DNA of 64,000 nucleotides. Origin: Eremothecium cymbalariae DBVPG#7215 (taxonomy: Eukaryota > Ascomycota > Saccharomycetes > Saccharomycetales > Saccharomycetaceae). How positions within the stretch are numbered: position 1 is the first letter of the stretch; each line of letters starts with the position of its first letter. This document shows positions 1-9,614 of the stretch, in pieces. The stretch covers positions 895,279-959,278 of the forward strand of contig NC_016454.1 in assembly GCF_000235365.1 (NCBI RefSeq), read 5' to 3'. Made by a program: the position numbers and the translations under genes. The notes beneath the pieces are model-generated. The model had not been told where the DNA came from. It worked only from the letters and a program-made list of their open reading frames with translations, and ran no database searches.

Positions 1-515
1 CTAAATTTAACGAACACTTAGGCAATTGTGATTCATCGAACTTCTTTTTTTGCTTTAGGATGTTGCTAGTATGGTTCAAACGAGAATTTGAATTCGAAGG
101 TATTTGCAATATATGGGAGATCTTTTGGACTAATTTTTATTCATCTCAATTCCAAATTTTCTTTCTTTTAGCCATATTTCAGAAGAACAGTAGACCGGTG
201 ATGTATCATTTAACACAATTTGACGAAGTGCTAAAATATTTTAATGAATTAAAGGGAGCTATGAATTGGAATGATTTGATGGTGCGTGCGGAATTATTGT
301 TCATTCACTTTAAAAAAACTGTTGCCGTATTTGATAGGGATGCTGAGCTTCACCATAGAAGCAGTGCTGGCACTACAGGATACCAGAAAAATATTACTGC
401 AAAGGAGAAGAAAGAATTTACGAAAAATGTTATTAGCGAAAACCTCAGGCTGTTACTTTCAACTAAGTTAATAGTTCAAATAGAGGAAACCAAGACTGGG
501 AATTCTTTAAGATAA
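1..515 (+). CDS. GYP7: Gyp7-like Rab GTPase-activating protein, 3' end only
   Basis: The frame is open from base 3 to the TAA at 513-515, so this is the C-terminal end (about 170 residues) of a gene that starts left of the window; the ATG at 60 is internal. The peptide carries the end of a TBC (Rab-GAP) domain: a Phe/Trp-rich helix (WEIFWTNFYSSQF), a hydrophobic helix (FFLLAIF) and then HLTQFDEVLKYFNEL, which I recognise as the Gyp7-type C-terminal helices. Gyp7 stimulates GTP hydrolysis by the vacuolar Rab Ypt7 and relatives. The catalytic Arg and Gln fingers lie in the missing part. Identity is supported by context: S. cerevisiae GYP7 (YDL234C) is next to YPD1 and PHO13, both of which follow here in the expected order and orientation. 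Confidence 0.8.
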   Translation, partial: KFNEHLGNCDSSNFFFCFRMLLVWFKREFEFEGICNIWEIFWTNFYSSQFQIFFLLAIFQKNSRPVMYHLTQFDEVLKYFNELKGAMNWNDLMVRAELLFIHFKKTVAVFDRDAELHHRSSAGTTGYQKNITAKEKKEFTKNVISENLRLLLSTKLIVQIEETKTGNSLR

Positions 516-832
516 ACATAACGCATTATGAGTACGTTAGGAGCTAAACTTAACAAGATTACTTGACGCTATTTCTACTTGAAATGGCTTATTAGCGGTA
601 AATAATTATATAAATATGAAACCTAATGATAAGTAGGAAATAATGATATCAATTAAAGAATGAAATCAATGTACAAAAATAGAAATTACACATACAAAAT
701 AATGTAGAAATAAATTGCATCCCATCAAATTCATGATAAAATAGTAGAAATATTATTCTTTTGAATGTTCAAATCGTAATACTTAAAAGAAAAGAAAATT
801 GACGTACAATAGTATACAGAAGCTGGGAGTGG
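516..832. other. Convergent intergenic region, GYP7/RAP1 3' ends
   Basis: About 320 bp of AT-rich sequence between two convergent stop codons. It contains TATATAA-like and AT-rich stretches suitable for yeast 3'-end formation on both strands. I see no ORF, RNA gene or repeat. Confidence 0.6.
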
Positions 833-2941
833 TCACACTAAATCATTTTGATGAAATCTTTTCCTCATATCAATCCTACCCGTACCATGCTTTTTTATTA
901 GTAGTTTCATATCATCATCAGAGCCGTTCTTTAGCATTTCATCATCTTCTTTGGTCCAGATTCCAGGTACATTCATAGGTGGGTTGGCTGAATAACGGAA
1001 AGCACACAAGAAATAACGAGGTAAAACCATTAGATCACCAGATAGCGCAGTTAATATTGATGTGCTGAATGCTTTACGGATGCCGCATTCATCACGCAAG
1101 TCTTCGACTAGCTTTTCAGCTTGCGATGTGTGATAAGTCCTATTGACGATTTCATGAACTTTATTTAAAAATTCTCTGGTAGTAGCAAAGTGGAAAAATT
1201 CGGGCATAAACAAATCTGTGGTAGCAATTTGGGGGGGGAATGGAATTTCATCTGGATTGATGTTATCAAATTGTGTTTCCTCCATTGTAAAATTGTTACG
1301 AATTGACTCTGCCAACTCTTGGGTATATTCGAAAGGCACATCGGGTGACTGACTTTGTTGACTCTCCATCCTTGATAAATCCCTCTTTAAACCAGTAATG
1401 AAACTCAACGTTTCTTCATCTAGTAAGTCATCTTGTGGAATAGTGTAGTGGTTAGCAGAAGCAGATGATGGTTGATGAGCAGTTGGAGACATAAATTTGA
1501 CTTTCTTGGCATTATTATAGTTTCCTGGAGCTGGTCCTGGTCTTTTTACCCTATTAGTCATATTTTTCATTGGCTCTGGAATCCTGTTATTAGCTCTCTC
1601 AGTCTCATAATAAGAAATATACTCATCGATACCATAATTTAGCAGAAACTTTCTGAACCTGTCCCTCCAGGCATTTTCAGTATGGGAAGGATGTTTCTCC
1701 CCATAAGTTTTGAAAAACTCACGAGATAATGGCCCACGACGATCACAAACAGAGTATTCGTCAAAACCAGGCTCCTTACCTGGAATAAATGTCGGATCCA
1801 TCACCATTTTTCTCTTAGCAACCGTGCTCGGCTCATCGTCATCCCTAATCAAGGATTCTCCAGTATCGGGATCAACTTGATATATGTCTTTATAAAATTG
1901 TTTCTTAATATTCACAGCTAATTGATAGTCTTCATCAGCAGTAAACTTCCTTTTTAAACCTTGTGGAAGGATATCTGTCTTAATAAACTCACCCTTCTCA
2001 TCACGCATTAACTTACCGTTTTCATCAACCTTGTAAACATAATTCAACCGTTTAGATAGGTATACCCGATAACGGTGTCTAATCGAATTTCCTGTGTGAT
2101 TGGGGACGTAATGGGATATTTCATCAAAGAGAGTGTGTGTTGTCCGTCTAGTTGGGTTTTTACGGACAACATCTAAAATAAACTCATCTTCCTCCTCGGT
2201 AAAAGAAGATTTGTTATGAGGTGGCAGATTACTTGAACTAGTCAAAACAGCCTTTGGAGCTTCTCCTACAGCAGCAAACCCTGAATTGGAATTACCAGGG
2301 TTATTATCATGTTGAATCAGCGAAGTTTCCTGCTCTAGGGTTGTATCACGTTGCGAAGGGTCTTCAATCTTCTGATGGCCCCCATAAGTAGCATTCTTTT
2401 GCCGTCCAATCTGCTTCACTTCCTGCCTAGCATGAGAGGATTCTGGATGCGTGAGAGAAACCGCTGCCGCAGCGGCAACAGCAGCAGACGCAACATCGTG
2501 ATGAGCAAGTGACTGTCGTACATCCGCAGCACTGTCTACATCATCATGGCCCCCATTAGCATGTGTTATACGACGGTCTATCCGCGAGTCAGATTCACCA
2601 ACATCAACCTCATATTGGGGCCCGCCATTCACAGGTGGCAGAATAAATGGCCCAATATTTAACAGTGTGTTTTGTTCAGCAGAATTGCTTAGAAACAAGG
2701 GGTCAACTGTTGGCAGATCAAACGTATTAACATGGGAAACAATATAATGATCCGGCTTGACATCCTTAGGCGCCTCTTCCAGCACAGCACCACCCAACTT
2801 GACGACAACTGACTTGTAAAAGTCTTTGTTCACATCATCTGCGAAGTAAAATTTCAACCCGTGGAAGATACCATGATGAGATTTCAATTCTTCCGAAAAA
2901 TGGTCAGGAGCTGTCTCAAAGTCGTTTTGGCTCTCGGACAT
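833..2941 (-). CDS. RAP1: DNA-binding protein Rap1 (telomere and promoter factor)
   Basis: Rap1 binds telomeric repeats, silencers and ribosomal-protein and glycolytic promoters. The 702-residue product has a BRCT domain near the N-terminus (about 15-105, HGIFHGLKFYF...), a variable middle with an Ala run, two Myb-like DNA-binding domains (about 243-305, starting FTEEEDEFILDVV, and about 329-440, starting FTADEDYQLAV), and the C-terminal Rap1 domain over the last ~150 residues (FFHFATTREFLNKVHEIV) that recruits Sir and Rif proteins. The start is the ATG at 2939-2941, which puts the BRCT at its usual place; the frame runs upstream to 3109 but only from a TTG. It is shorter than the S. cerevisiae protein (about 827 residues), mainly in the linkers. 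A Rap1-type site lies in its own promoter. Confidence 0.95.
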   Translation of the reverse strand: MSESQNDFETAPDHFSEELKSHHGIFHGLKFYFADDVNKDFYKSVVVKLGGAVLEEAPKDVKPDHYIVSHVNTFDLPTVDPLFLSNSAEQNTLLNIGPFILPPVNGGPQYEVDVGESDSRIDRRITHANGGHDDVDSAADVRQSLAHHDVASAAVAAAAAVSLTHPESSHARQEVKQIGRQKNATYGGHQKIEDPSQRDTTLEQETSLIQHDNNPGNSNSGFAAVGEAPKAVLTSSSNLPPHNKSSFTEEEDEFILDVVRKNPTRRTTHTLFDEISHYVPNHTGNSIRHRYRVYLSKRLNYVYKVDENGKLMRDEKGEFIKTDILPQGLKRKFTADEDYQLAVNIKKQFYKDIYQVDPDTGESLIRDDDEPSTVAKRKMVMDPTFIPGKEPGFDEYSVCDRRGPLSREFFKTYGEKHPSHTENAWRDRFRKFLLNYGIDEYISYYETERANNRIPEPMKNMTNRVKRPGPAPGNYNNAKKVKFMSPTAHQPSSASANHYTIPQDDLLDEETLSFITGLKRDLSRMESQQSQSPDVPFEYTQELAESIRNNFTMEETQFDNINPDEIPFPPQIATTDLFMPEFFHFATTREFLNKVHEIVNRTYHTSQAEKLVEDLRDECGIRKAFSTSILTALSGDLMVLPRYFLCAFRYSANPPMNVPGIWTKEDDEMLKNGSDDDMKLLIKKHGTGRIDMRKRFHQNDLV

Positions 2942-3345
2942 GGTCGTAAATGTAACACTGTTTTCACCTGACGCCGATAGATAGATAGAGACCCTGCGAT
3001 TAGATTCGATGAGGCTCTGCTTACACTGAACTAGAGGGCTTATAGTTCGTATATGTAGTGTGTATGGGTGGTAGTGGTGATGGTGGTGTTTTGTTTTAGA
3101 GACGTCCAAAAAAGCTTTGGGTTTTGCGAATGTTCAAACTTCACCATTTGCTCCCGTAACTTATGAGAATTCAAAGGAGGGTAATCAAATGTCCCCTGCC
3201 ACACCCGGCTGGTTATCTAGAACACCAGTACAGTTACAACATGTTTATTATTATATCCTTTTATTTATTAACTAAGAAGCCCAACTCAACTTGCACCAAA
3301 AGCATCAGAATAGCATCAGAATAGCACCAATTGGAGAACCATAAC
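2942..3345. other. RAP1 promoter / PPN2 3' region
   Basis: About 400 bp upstream of RAP1 (minus strand) and downstream of PPN2 (also minus). It holds the Rap1 site, a GGT/GTG-rich low-complexity stretch (3068-3093) and a tandem duplication of an 11-mer (AGCATCAGAAT at 3301-3311 and 3312-3322) next to the PPN2 stop. No gene seen. Confidence 0.6.
3060..3071 (-). promoter_or_regulatory. Putative Rap1 site in the RAP1 promoter
   Basis: The top strand reads GTGTATGGGTGG; the bottom strand is CCACCCATACAC, which fits the Rap1 consensus ACACCCRYACAY except for the first base. It sits about 119 bp upstream of the RAP1 start codon. S. cerevisiae RAP1 is known to be autoregulated through Rap1 sites, so conserved feedback is likely. 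Binding is inferred. Confidence 0.6.
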
Positions 3346-4278
3346 TTATTTACATGGCACCTGATATAGGTTTGTATTGTAGATTTTCTTTGTGTCGTCA
3401 AAAGTATACTCCAAGGCTGCCAATGAGCCCCCGTTCACACAGCCGACGTCTAAGCCCTTGGTACGACGTCTGAGAGTTAACCCAGCACTGGATGCATGGC
3501 CATACAAAACGGTAGTATCTTCGTAGTCGTGGACCGAGTTCCAAAGGTCGTGCCACCATATGGCGTTGTCAAACCTGTTCTTGGATGTGTGGTTCCAATT
3601 ATCAGCATCGACGAACTTCATCATAGTCAAGTCTGCAATTTTGAAATGTTCAAATCCGTTCGGCAAGATGCCTGCATGAACACCTATAAGGGTCTCATTG
3701 GTGGCTGTAAGATTGAAATACGCTGCAGCGGAGCAATGATCCGCTATCCGGTCCAGCACATCAGGGCCCAGCTGTCGTGCAAGGCGCATGTGCATCTTTT
3801 TGATTTTGGTCTCCTGTGGAATGTAATCCTCCGTCACGAAGGAGATCCGCTTCCATTTGGAGAAATCACCAGGGTCCATCTTGCGCTTTGGCTTGAACTT
3901 CCGCGCCTTTTTTGGATTCAGAAGGGCGAACAGGATTGCTAGCTCGTGATTTCCTAAAACGCACTGTATCCTGTCTTTGTTCCGGAGAAGGTATCGAGCG
4001 ATTTTGGCTGAATCAGGTCCTTTGGAAAGAAAATCACCTAGCAGCACTACGGTTGTCCGATCATCCGGCTTCACTTGTTTTAGCAACAACATGAACTTAT
4101 CATACATGCCATGTACATCGCCGACAAATATAAGGCGTTGCTCTGGTCCAACACCGTAATATTTTGACGTGGCAATAACGGGCAGCGACACCGAAAACGC
4201 TAGCCCAAAATAGTCGTGACAATAAAGCATAAACACTACCAGTGACATCACCGTCAGAGTAAGAATTTGCAGCTTCAT
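3346..4278 (-). CDS. PPN2: Vacuolar endopolyphosphatase Ppn2 (metallophosphatase)
   Basis: Ppn2 is a metal-dependent endopolyphosphatase of the vacuole lumen that cleaves long polyphosphate chains. The 310-residue product starts with a hydrophobic signal-anchor (about 4-20), then a calcineurin-like phosphoesterase domain with all signature motifs: GDVHG (53-57), GDFLSKGPDS, GNHE and a late GHA. NxT sites (NLTATNET, NHTS) fit a lumenal domain. Length is close to the S. cerevisiae protein (YNL217W, about 326). It lies downstream of RAP1 on the same strand order as in S. cerevisiae (RAP1-PPN2 adjacent). The start ATG at 4276-4278 is directly before the membrane segment. Confidence 0.9.
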   Translation of the reverse strand: MKLQILTLTVMSLVVFMLYCHDYFGLAFSVSLPVIATSKYYGVGPEQRLIFVGDVHGMYDKFMLLLKQVKPDDRTTVVLLGDFLSKGPDSAKIARYLLRNKDRIQCVLGNHELAILFALLNPKKARKFKPKRKMDPGDFSKWKRISFVTEDYIPQETKIKKMHMRLARQLGPDVLDRIADHCSAAAYFNLTATNETLIGVHAGILPNGFEHFKIADLTMMKFVDADNWNHTSKNRFDNAIWWHDLWNSVHDYEDTTVLYGHASSAGLTLRRRTKGLDVGCVNGGSLAALEYTFDDTKKIYNTNLYQVPCK

Positions 4279-5747
4279 AATGCCCCCATCCCCACTCTAA
4301 CCTAGCTATAATAGTTATGGTTCGTAGTAATTCGATTCTATAAAAAGTGCCAACGTTCAAAACTCGTACGTAATTTATGTTTTGTGACAAAGCAAGGTAA
4401 AATTTAAAGCCACCCTTTCCAAAGTGTAACATTATGTCTGAAATTTGGAAAGCTTTATAATTTTCTAACCTCGTTAGTCAAATGCACATCTAAGTGCCCA
4501 CGTTGTGTAGATTGTTAGCAATTTCAGTGTTGTTGTGCAAACTCTTGCGTCCATGTCTAAGGCGTGAGTTATGACCACATCTATGCCATTACACCTATAT
4601 CTATATATTTCTATGTAGCCAGGTAGATTTCCCGCTGTTGCCCCGCGGTCGCACTGAGAAGATACCAGGCCAACCTCATCAGGACTTGTAAGGGGGTTTT
4701 GACCATGAATATGGGTAACTTAGTTGCATCAGCGTGTTCGTGGACGGAAGCTGGGATGCGCCTTTCTGTGTCCGTCCGGTCTGGCCCGGTTTGGTCTGGA
4801 TGCACGCCATGTCTCTGCGTCTGGAAGCATGTTATTCTGCTGGAACCTCGATAATTTTAATCTTCGAGGATTAAAATTATTAATAACATTGATGGTTTTT
4901 TATCACTCTGCCCTTCGTTGCCTGAAGTTTGCTTGGCATGTTCCGGCACAAGATTGTTTTATGACAGCATCTGGAGTTGTTTTTGTACTAAGATGGCTCG
5001 ATATTGTTAGAAGTTCTGGGATGAGCTTACTGTGTGTAAAACGGAATGTAAATAGGGCATACTAGTGTTAAAATTAGCACGCCCCTTTCAAGTATATAAT
5101 ATAGACATTCACACTTATTTTCGATGCTGGAAATATCGGAGGGACAGCATAAGTATTATTTTCTGTTGCCATTGATACTGCCATGCTGCTGCGGAAGCTG
5201 CCAACGTTGCTGCTGCCAACGCTGCTACTGCTACTTTCGGTTGCTGCATATTGCGGATACCATTGTTGGAGCTGCTGTCGCTACCACTGTCGCTGCTGGC
5301 GGTTGCACTAGCACCAAAATATAACACTTAATTTGTGTCGACTGCACTAGGCATTTCTAGCCTTGGGCCCACAGGTAGAGTAAGCCATAGAAAAACTGCA
5401 TGCAAACGCAAGTGCTCCGCGCATTTAACTGCGGGAGTTATTAAACAGTACTCTGAGGTTTCAGTTGATCAAACGGATTCAGTTAAAAAGCGATTCCTTT
5501 TTTCATGCAGCTTCCCATCGCTATATTAGGTTTTCCTTTCTGTATTGTATGTTTTTAGTAGTGGACAAACCTTTATAATAATGTGATGTTCGACTTAAAG
5601 ACGTTTTTTCACCAAGTTGAATTACTAGAAGAGAACCAATTCGAAAGAACGTAGAGCAAAGCAATCAATACAGTAAATAGACGGCATTCCATCTGCTTTG
5701 TTCGGTCGATGGCTCCTCTTCCTGGTTATACATCATCATTCACCACC
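4279..5747. other. Long intergenic region with hairpin and GCT-rich tract
   Basis: This 1.47 kb between divergent PPN2 and YPD1 is one of the longest gene-free stretches here. 4630-4830 is unusually G/C-rich for the window. A 12-bp perfect stem with a 6-base loop lies at 4851-4880. An imperfect GCT/CTG tract lies at about 5178-5305. Short ORFs exist (ATG at 5124 to stop at 5324, a Cys-rich low-complexity peptide; others start at GTG), but none resembles a known protein. TATA-like AT stretches occur near 4335 (PPN2 side) and 5092. A non-coding transcript is possible but not shown. Confidence 0.5.
4851..4880. repeat. Perfect inverted repeat (12-bp stem, 6-base loop)
   Basis: ATAATTTTAATC (4851-4862) is the exact reverse complement of GATTAAAATTAT (4869-4880), separated by TTCGAG. 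It could be a structured element of a transcript or a 3'-end signal. No following U tract or neighbouring stop codon points to a specific role. Confidence 0.6.
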
Positions 5748-6161
5748 ATGTGCTCCGTGCCCATTCCTCAGAAAATCATCAATTGGGATATCCTGAATGA
5801 AATAGTCTCTATGGATGAGGATGACCCGGGTTTCTCTCAGAGACTATGTTTGCAATATATAGATCAAGCGGAGACTACCTTCGAGCAGATTCAAAGTGAG
5901 CTTGATTCTGAGAATTCTAGTCTGGCCAATTTGTCAAGCCTGAGCCACTTTTTGAAGGGATCTTCTGCTTCTTTGGGCCTGCAGAGAATAGCATGGGCAT
6001 GTGAACGTATACAGAACTACGGGAAAAAAGGTGAAGGAGCTTCCTCAATTGCTCCAGATTCTTACTATATAGATTTGATTTCTGAGGCACTAAACTTGGC
6101 CAGAGAGGAATTCAACGCTGCTAGAAAGGAATTGAGTAAGTATTATAAAACAGAATTATGA
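5748..6161 (+). CDS. YPD1: Histidine phosphotransfer protein Ypd1
   Basis: Ypd1 relays phosphate from the osmosensor kinase Sln1 to the response regulators Ssk1 and Skn7. The HPt signature SHFLKGSSASLG is intact, with the phospho-accepting His at residue 67 of this start (His64 in S. cerevisiae). The N-terminal IINWDILNEIVSMD and the C-terminal ARKELSKYYKTEL also match Ypd1. I chose the ATG at 5748 because CSVPIPQKIINW then aligns with the S. cerevisiae N-terminus and it has a good context (accaccATG); the in-frame ATG at 5709 would add 13 residues. At 137 residues it is shorter than S. cerevisiae Ypd1 (167) because the acidic loop between the last helices is missing. Context matches YDL235C. 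Confidence 0.93.
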   Translation: MCSVPIPQKIINWDILNEIVSMDEDDPGFSQRLCLQYIDQAETTFEQIQSELDSENSSLANLSSLSHFLKGSSASLGLQRIAWACERIQNYGKKGEGASSIAPDSYYIDLISEALNLAREEFNAARKELSKYYKTEL

Positions 6162-6297
6162 ATTTTTTTTAGGTTGGATGGAATCAATCAACAAGTATAT
6201 ATATGTATAATTGACTCAACGAATATAAACAACGTCAAATGCCTTCAATATCAAAGTAACTAATGATGATATGCTATATTAACAGTCTTTTTGTTCA

Positions 6298-8052
6298 TCA
6301 CCCTTCTCTGCTCGTCTCCCTATCGTGCGTTTCCTTTAATTGGACATCTTGAACATGTTCCGAAGCATGTCCAACATCATCATGTTCTAAGTCAGGGTCT
6401 ATTCGGCTTCCTAAATGTATACCATTTAGGAATAGTAGTTCAGATTTATCTTCACACTGTTCTTGCAACTCTTTGGGGAAATACTCTTGAACCACTTTAC
6501 CATTCTTATACTCAGGATTGTATTTGTAACCTTTGCTATAACCCAAATCTTTCATGAGTTGGGTTTCTGCATTTCGTAAATGATAAGGAATTTCACTACT
6601 TGCTGCTCGGTACTTATTCTGTGCAACCATTTCTTTGACCCTATTCCATCCACGGTATAATTCCACGGATTTGTTAGCTCTTGCAAGTACTACAGCACAA
6701 TGTGCTAACGAAAGATCTGCCTCTGGCAATCCAATTTTCATCACGGCATCATGTGCAGCTATAGCCAAAGGTAAAAGAGAATTATCAACCAAACCTACAT
6801 CTTCACTAGCAATCCGAATCATCCTACGAGCAATAAATAATGGGTCCTCCCCTCCTTGTAACATCCGGGCCAAATAATATAGCGCTGCATTTTCATCGGA
6901 ACCACGGACGGATTTATGGAATGCTGATATTGTATCATAATGTTTTTCACCCTTCGCATCATAGTATGTGGTCAGATCTGATTTCTTATCATGTAAAATA
7001 TTTTTCAGATCTTTTAGTCCCAAGGATTCTTGACTGTTCAGCTTTCTAGTGGAAATTTCAATCATTTCCAGCACATTCAGTGCTTTCCTGGTGTCACCGA
7101 TGGATACATTGTTGATATAAGAAATACACTCTTGGTCCAACTTCAATGGGGTAGGTATATTCCATATAAGACGCCTGAACTTATTTAATGTGGCAATTCC
7201 TCGAGCTATCACACGTTGCATTTCACCAGCTGTAAGTTGACGTAAGACAAACACCTGGCATCGACTTAACAATGCGTTATTCAATTGAAAGCTTGGATTT
7301 TCAGTAGTCGCTCCAACCAATACCATAGTCCCAGTTTCAATGGTGGGTAATAGTAAATCCTGCTGACCCTTATTGAATCTATGTATTTCATCGACGAAAA
7401 GTACAGTAATTCGTTTTGTAAGATGGAATTCTTTTTTGGAATTCTCAAATATCACCCGCAACTCTTGTGCATTTATCTTCGTAGCACTGGTTTCCACTAA
7501 ACAATAGTTGGACTGTGATTTAAAGTCTTCATTTATCGTTTTGGTGAGTAATTTCGCTAATGACGTTTTACCCACTCCTGGGGGGCCCCATAAGATCATG
7601 GATGGAAGAGAGCCCTGAGAAATATATTTGTAGAGAATGCCGTTTTCCTGCGATAATATGTGGTGCTGTCCAATATATTCCTTCAGATTCTTGGGTCGCA
7701 GTTTTTCACTTAGCGGTAAATGTGCTACTTTCCTTAGAGCTTTCAACTCAGGATCTATCAGTGGTGGGTTATCATTTCCAATTGCATGGTCAACTTCAGA
7801 CAGTTCAGCAGAAACAGATTCTCTACTAGACACAGGAACCTTAGTATCAGCATCATCCTCGACTACGACGGTTTCAGTACTGTCAAACTTCCTCTTTCTA
7901 AAATTGATAATATCAGGTAAAGTCGTCTGTTGACCTTTATCCTTCTTAGAGCCACTATTGGTGCAGACATCCAGGTGTTCGTTAATCGTGGAATAGAGAA
8001 TATGTTTGTCACAAACAGGGCATAAAATTAACTGACGTTGGCTACAAACCAT
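6298..8052 (-). CDS. MGS1: AAA+ ATPase Mgs1 (WRNIP1/RarA family)
   Basis: Mgs1 protects stalled replication forks; it binds ubiquitinated PCNA and modulates polymerase delta. The 584-residue product (S. cerevisiae 587) begins with a UBZ4-type ubiquitin-binding zinc finger (Cys11, Cys14, His26, Cys30), then an AAA+ core with Walker A GPPGVGKTS (about residue 155), Walker B VLFVDEIHRF (about 216) and sensor 1 GATTENPSF, followed by the RarA-type C-terminal clamp-loader-like helices (ARRMIRIASEDVGL, NKYRAA). All key residues are present. It is convergent with YPD1. Confidence 0.95.
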   Translation of the reverse strand: MVCSQRQLILCPVCDKHILYSTINEHLDVCTNSGSKKDKGQQTTLPDIINFRKRKFDSTETVVVEDDADTKVPVSSRESVSAELSEVDHAIGNDNPPLIDPELKALRKVAHLPLSEKLRPKNLKEYIGQHHILSQENGILYKYISQGSLPSMILWGPPGVGKTSLAKLLTKTINEDFKSQSNYCLVETSATKINAQELRVIFENSKKEFHLTKRITVLFVDEIHRFNKGQQDLLLPTIETGTMVLVGATTENPSFQLNNALLSRCQVFVLRQLTAGEMQRVIARGIATLNKFRRLIWNIPTPLKLDQECISYINNVSIGDTRKALNVLEMIEISTRKLNSQESLGLKDLKNILHDKKSDLTTYYDAKGEKHYDTISAFHKSVRGSDENAALYYLARMLQGGEDPLFIARRMIRIASEDVGLVDNSLLPLAIAAHDAVMKIGLPEADLSLAHCAVVLARANKSVELYRGWNRVKEMVAQNKYRAASSEIPYHLRNAETQLMKDLGYSKGYKYNPEYKNGKVVQEYFPKELQEQCEDKSELLFLNGIHLGSRIDPDLEHDDVGHASEHVQDVQLKETHDRETSREG

Positions 8053-8236
8053 ATTTCATCTCTTTGTAGAAATAAAAACTATTTAAAACATGCTTGATAT
8101 AGATACTTGAAAGTGGTATACTAGATCAAGACTTCTGTTTTACGAAATGAAATGATCAAGACGCGCACAATTCGAAATTGACAGCAAAAAAACCTCAACT
8201 GACAAATTGCCGTTTATATACATACAGTATGCTCAA

Positions 8237-9166
8237 TCAAGGCACGTTGGTCAATTCGTATAGTAGACTTAGAGAACCTGCATAGTATTGAGGCTTAGTA
8301 TGTTGAGTGTCTGGATTTAGAATGTTGTTTTCGGTCTCAATGCCCGTCAAAACTAAGAAAGTACCTAAACGACCTTCGCTACCAAATTTCATATCAGTGT
8401 CCAAGCGATCACCGACCATGCAAGTTCTTGATGGGTCTATATTTGTAGCTGCAATGATGGATTTCAACATATTTTGATTTGGCTTACCACAGGCTACGGC
8501 AGTTCTTCCCGAAGCCTTTTCAAGAGACTGTACAATTGATCCAGCTCCCGGCAGAGTCATACCCTTCAATGGGAACGTACTGTCAAGGTTTGTAGCAACA
8601 AAAGAAACGTCTGTTCGTTGCAAATACTGCAGTGAAACTGCTAAACGATGGTAATTGATGCGAGTGTCTAATCCTGCGACGACACACTTCACATCCGGGT
8701 CCAATGAGTTTACCAAAAATGGTGAGTTTTGGCTATCAAAGGGCTCATCCAAACGAGGATCCGTCCCCCCCAACGTTTCATACCCCATTAATCCTAGCTC
8801 ATCGATGATCCCTGCCTCCCCAGCAACCCATACCTTATCCTTTCCTGGCTCCAACTTTAAGGAATCCCTTACGTACAATGCTGCAGCGTACGAAGAAGTA
8901 AATATTTGATCTTCTCTCACTGAGATCCCAAAAGACTCAAACTTCTTCGCATACGCATTACGAGACTTCGTTGAGTTGTTTGTGACAAAATATAGATTCT
9001 TACCTTTGGCTCTTAACAAACTGAGAGTTTCTGATACATTTGGCAATAAGGAAGAACCTAACCATAAAACCCCATCGCAGTCAAACAAAAAGGTGTCATA
9101 ATTGTCTATAAATTTCTCTGCAGCATCTGCACTGTCTATCTTAATTGGGAGAGAAGAACCAGTCAT
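8237..9166 (-). CDS. PHO13: HAD-family phosphatase Pho13 (p-nitrophenyl phosphatase / metabolite repair)
   Basis: Pho13 is a cytosolic HAD phosphatase, homologous to mammalian phosphoglycolate phosphatase; it removes toxic side products such as 2-phosphoglycolate and 4-phosphoerythronate. The DxD nucleophile motif [10 protein letters not shown] (Asp29, Asp31), motif II (FVTNNSTKS) and the late GKPNQN and [13 protein letters not shown] metal-binding motifs are all intact. I chose the ATG at 9164-9166 ([10 protein letters not shown], aligning with the S. cerevisiae start MTAQQ); an ATG three codons earlier at 9175 is the alternative. Its position next to YPD1 in S. cerevisiae (YDL236W) matches the interleaved order here. 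Confidence 0.94.
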   Translation of the reverse strand: MTGSSLPIKIDSADAAEKFIDNYDTFLFDCDGVLWLGSSLLPNVSETLSLLRAKGKNLYFVTNNSTKSRNAYAKKFESFGISVREDQIFTSSYAAALYVRDSLKLEPGKDKVWVAGEAGIIDELGLMGYETLGGTDPRLDEPFDSQNSPFLVNSLDPDVKCVVAGLDTRINYHRLAVSLQYLQRTDVSFVATNLDSTFPLKGMTLPGAGSIVQSLEKASGRTAVACGKPNQNMLKSIIAATNIDPSRTCMVGDRLDTDMKFGSEGRLGTFLVLTGIETENNILNPDTQHTKPQYYAGSLSLLYELTNVP

Positions 9167-9614
9167 CTTAATCATAGGGTATTGATTGGCTGTCGAGTAT
9201 GCGTAACTTCACCAGTGTGTTCTCAGGGCTTTAAAAAGCTTTCATTTATATATCCCATATATATATATATATATATGGATATATAAATGAAAGTGTAGTT
9301 GAAACTATCAAGAAGTGAAAACAAAATACAACGGTACAAATTGCAAGAAGAGAACACAACCTTACCATATAATATAAGTTTCACCATATATTTATTATCT
9401 GAATATACCGATGGCATATATGAGCACGTTATGTAAGTTTTATTACACCTATAGTAAGTAATATAATGTTTTCAGGGTAATACTATATTCGACTCAATTT
9501 CCGCTCTGTCGGTTATCTTCAATTTACGAATAAACAAGTATGCCGCGAGCGCTTTTGAATGTCATGTCCACTTAGCATCTGTATCCGTATACGAATGCAT
9601 GCAAATAAGGGGCC
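9167..9614. other. Divergent PHO13/ALG9 promoter region
   Basis: About 450 bp that must hold both promoters. The main feature is the AT palindrome at 9239-9293. The rest is AT-rich with several TATATA stretches. No gene seen. Confidence 0.6.
9239..9293. repeat. 17-bp perfect inverted repeat around an (AT)n core
   Basis: CTTTCATTTATATATCC (9239-9255) is the exact reverse complement of 9277-9293, with a 21-base mainly AT-dinucleotide spacer. The whole element is a near-palindrome able to form a cruciform or, if transcribed, a long hairpin. It lies about 75 bp upstream of the PHO13 start, in the promoter region shared with divergent ALG9. Confidence 0.8.

Noticed and set aside
2942..3109. N-terminal extension of RAP1 with a His-rich stretch (HHHHH)
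   Set aside because: It begins at a TTG, is followed by an ATG at the normal BRCT start, and the His codons are the reverse of a GTG-rich promoter repeat that includes a Rap1 site.
3496..3942. 148-codon plus-strand ORF
   Set aside because: Antisense to PPN2, whose metallophosphatase motifs prove the minus strand is coding.
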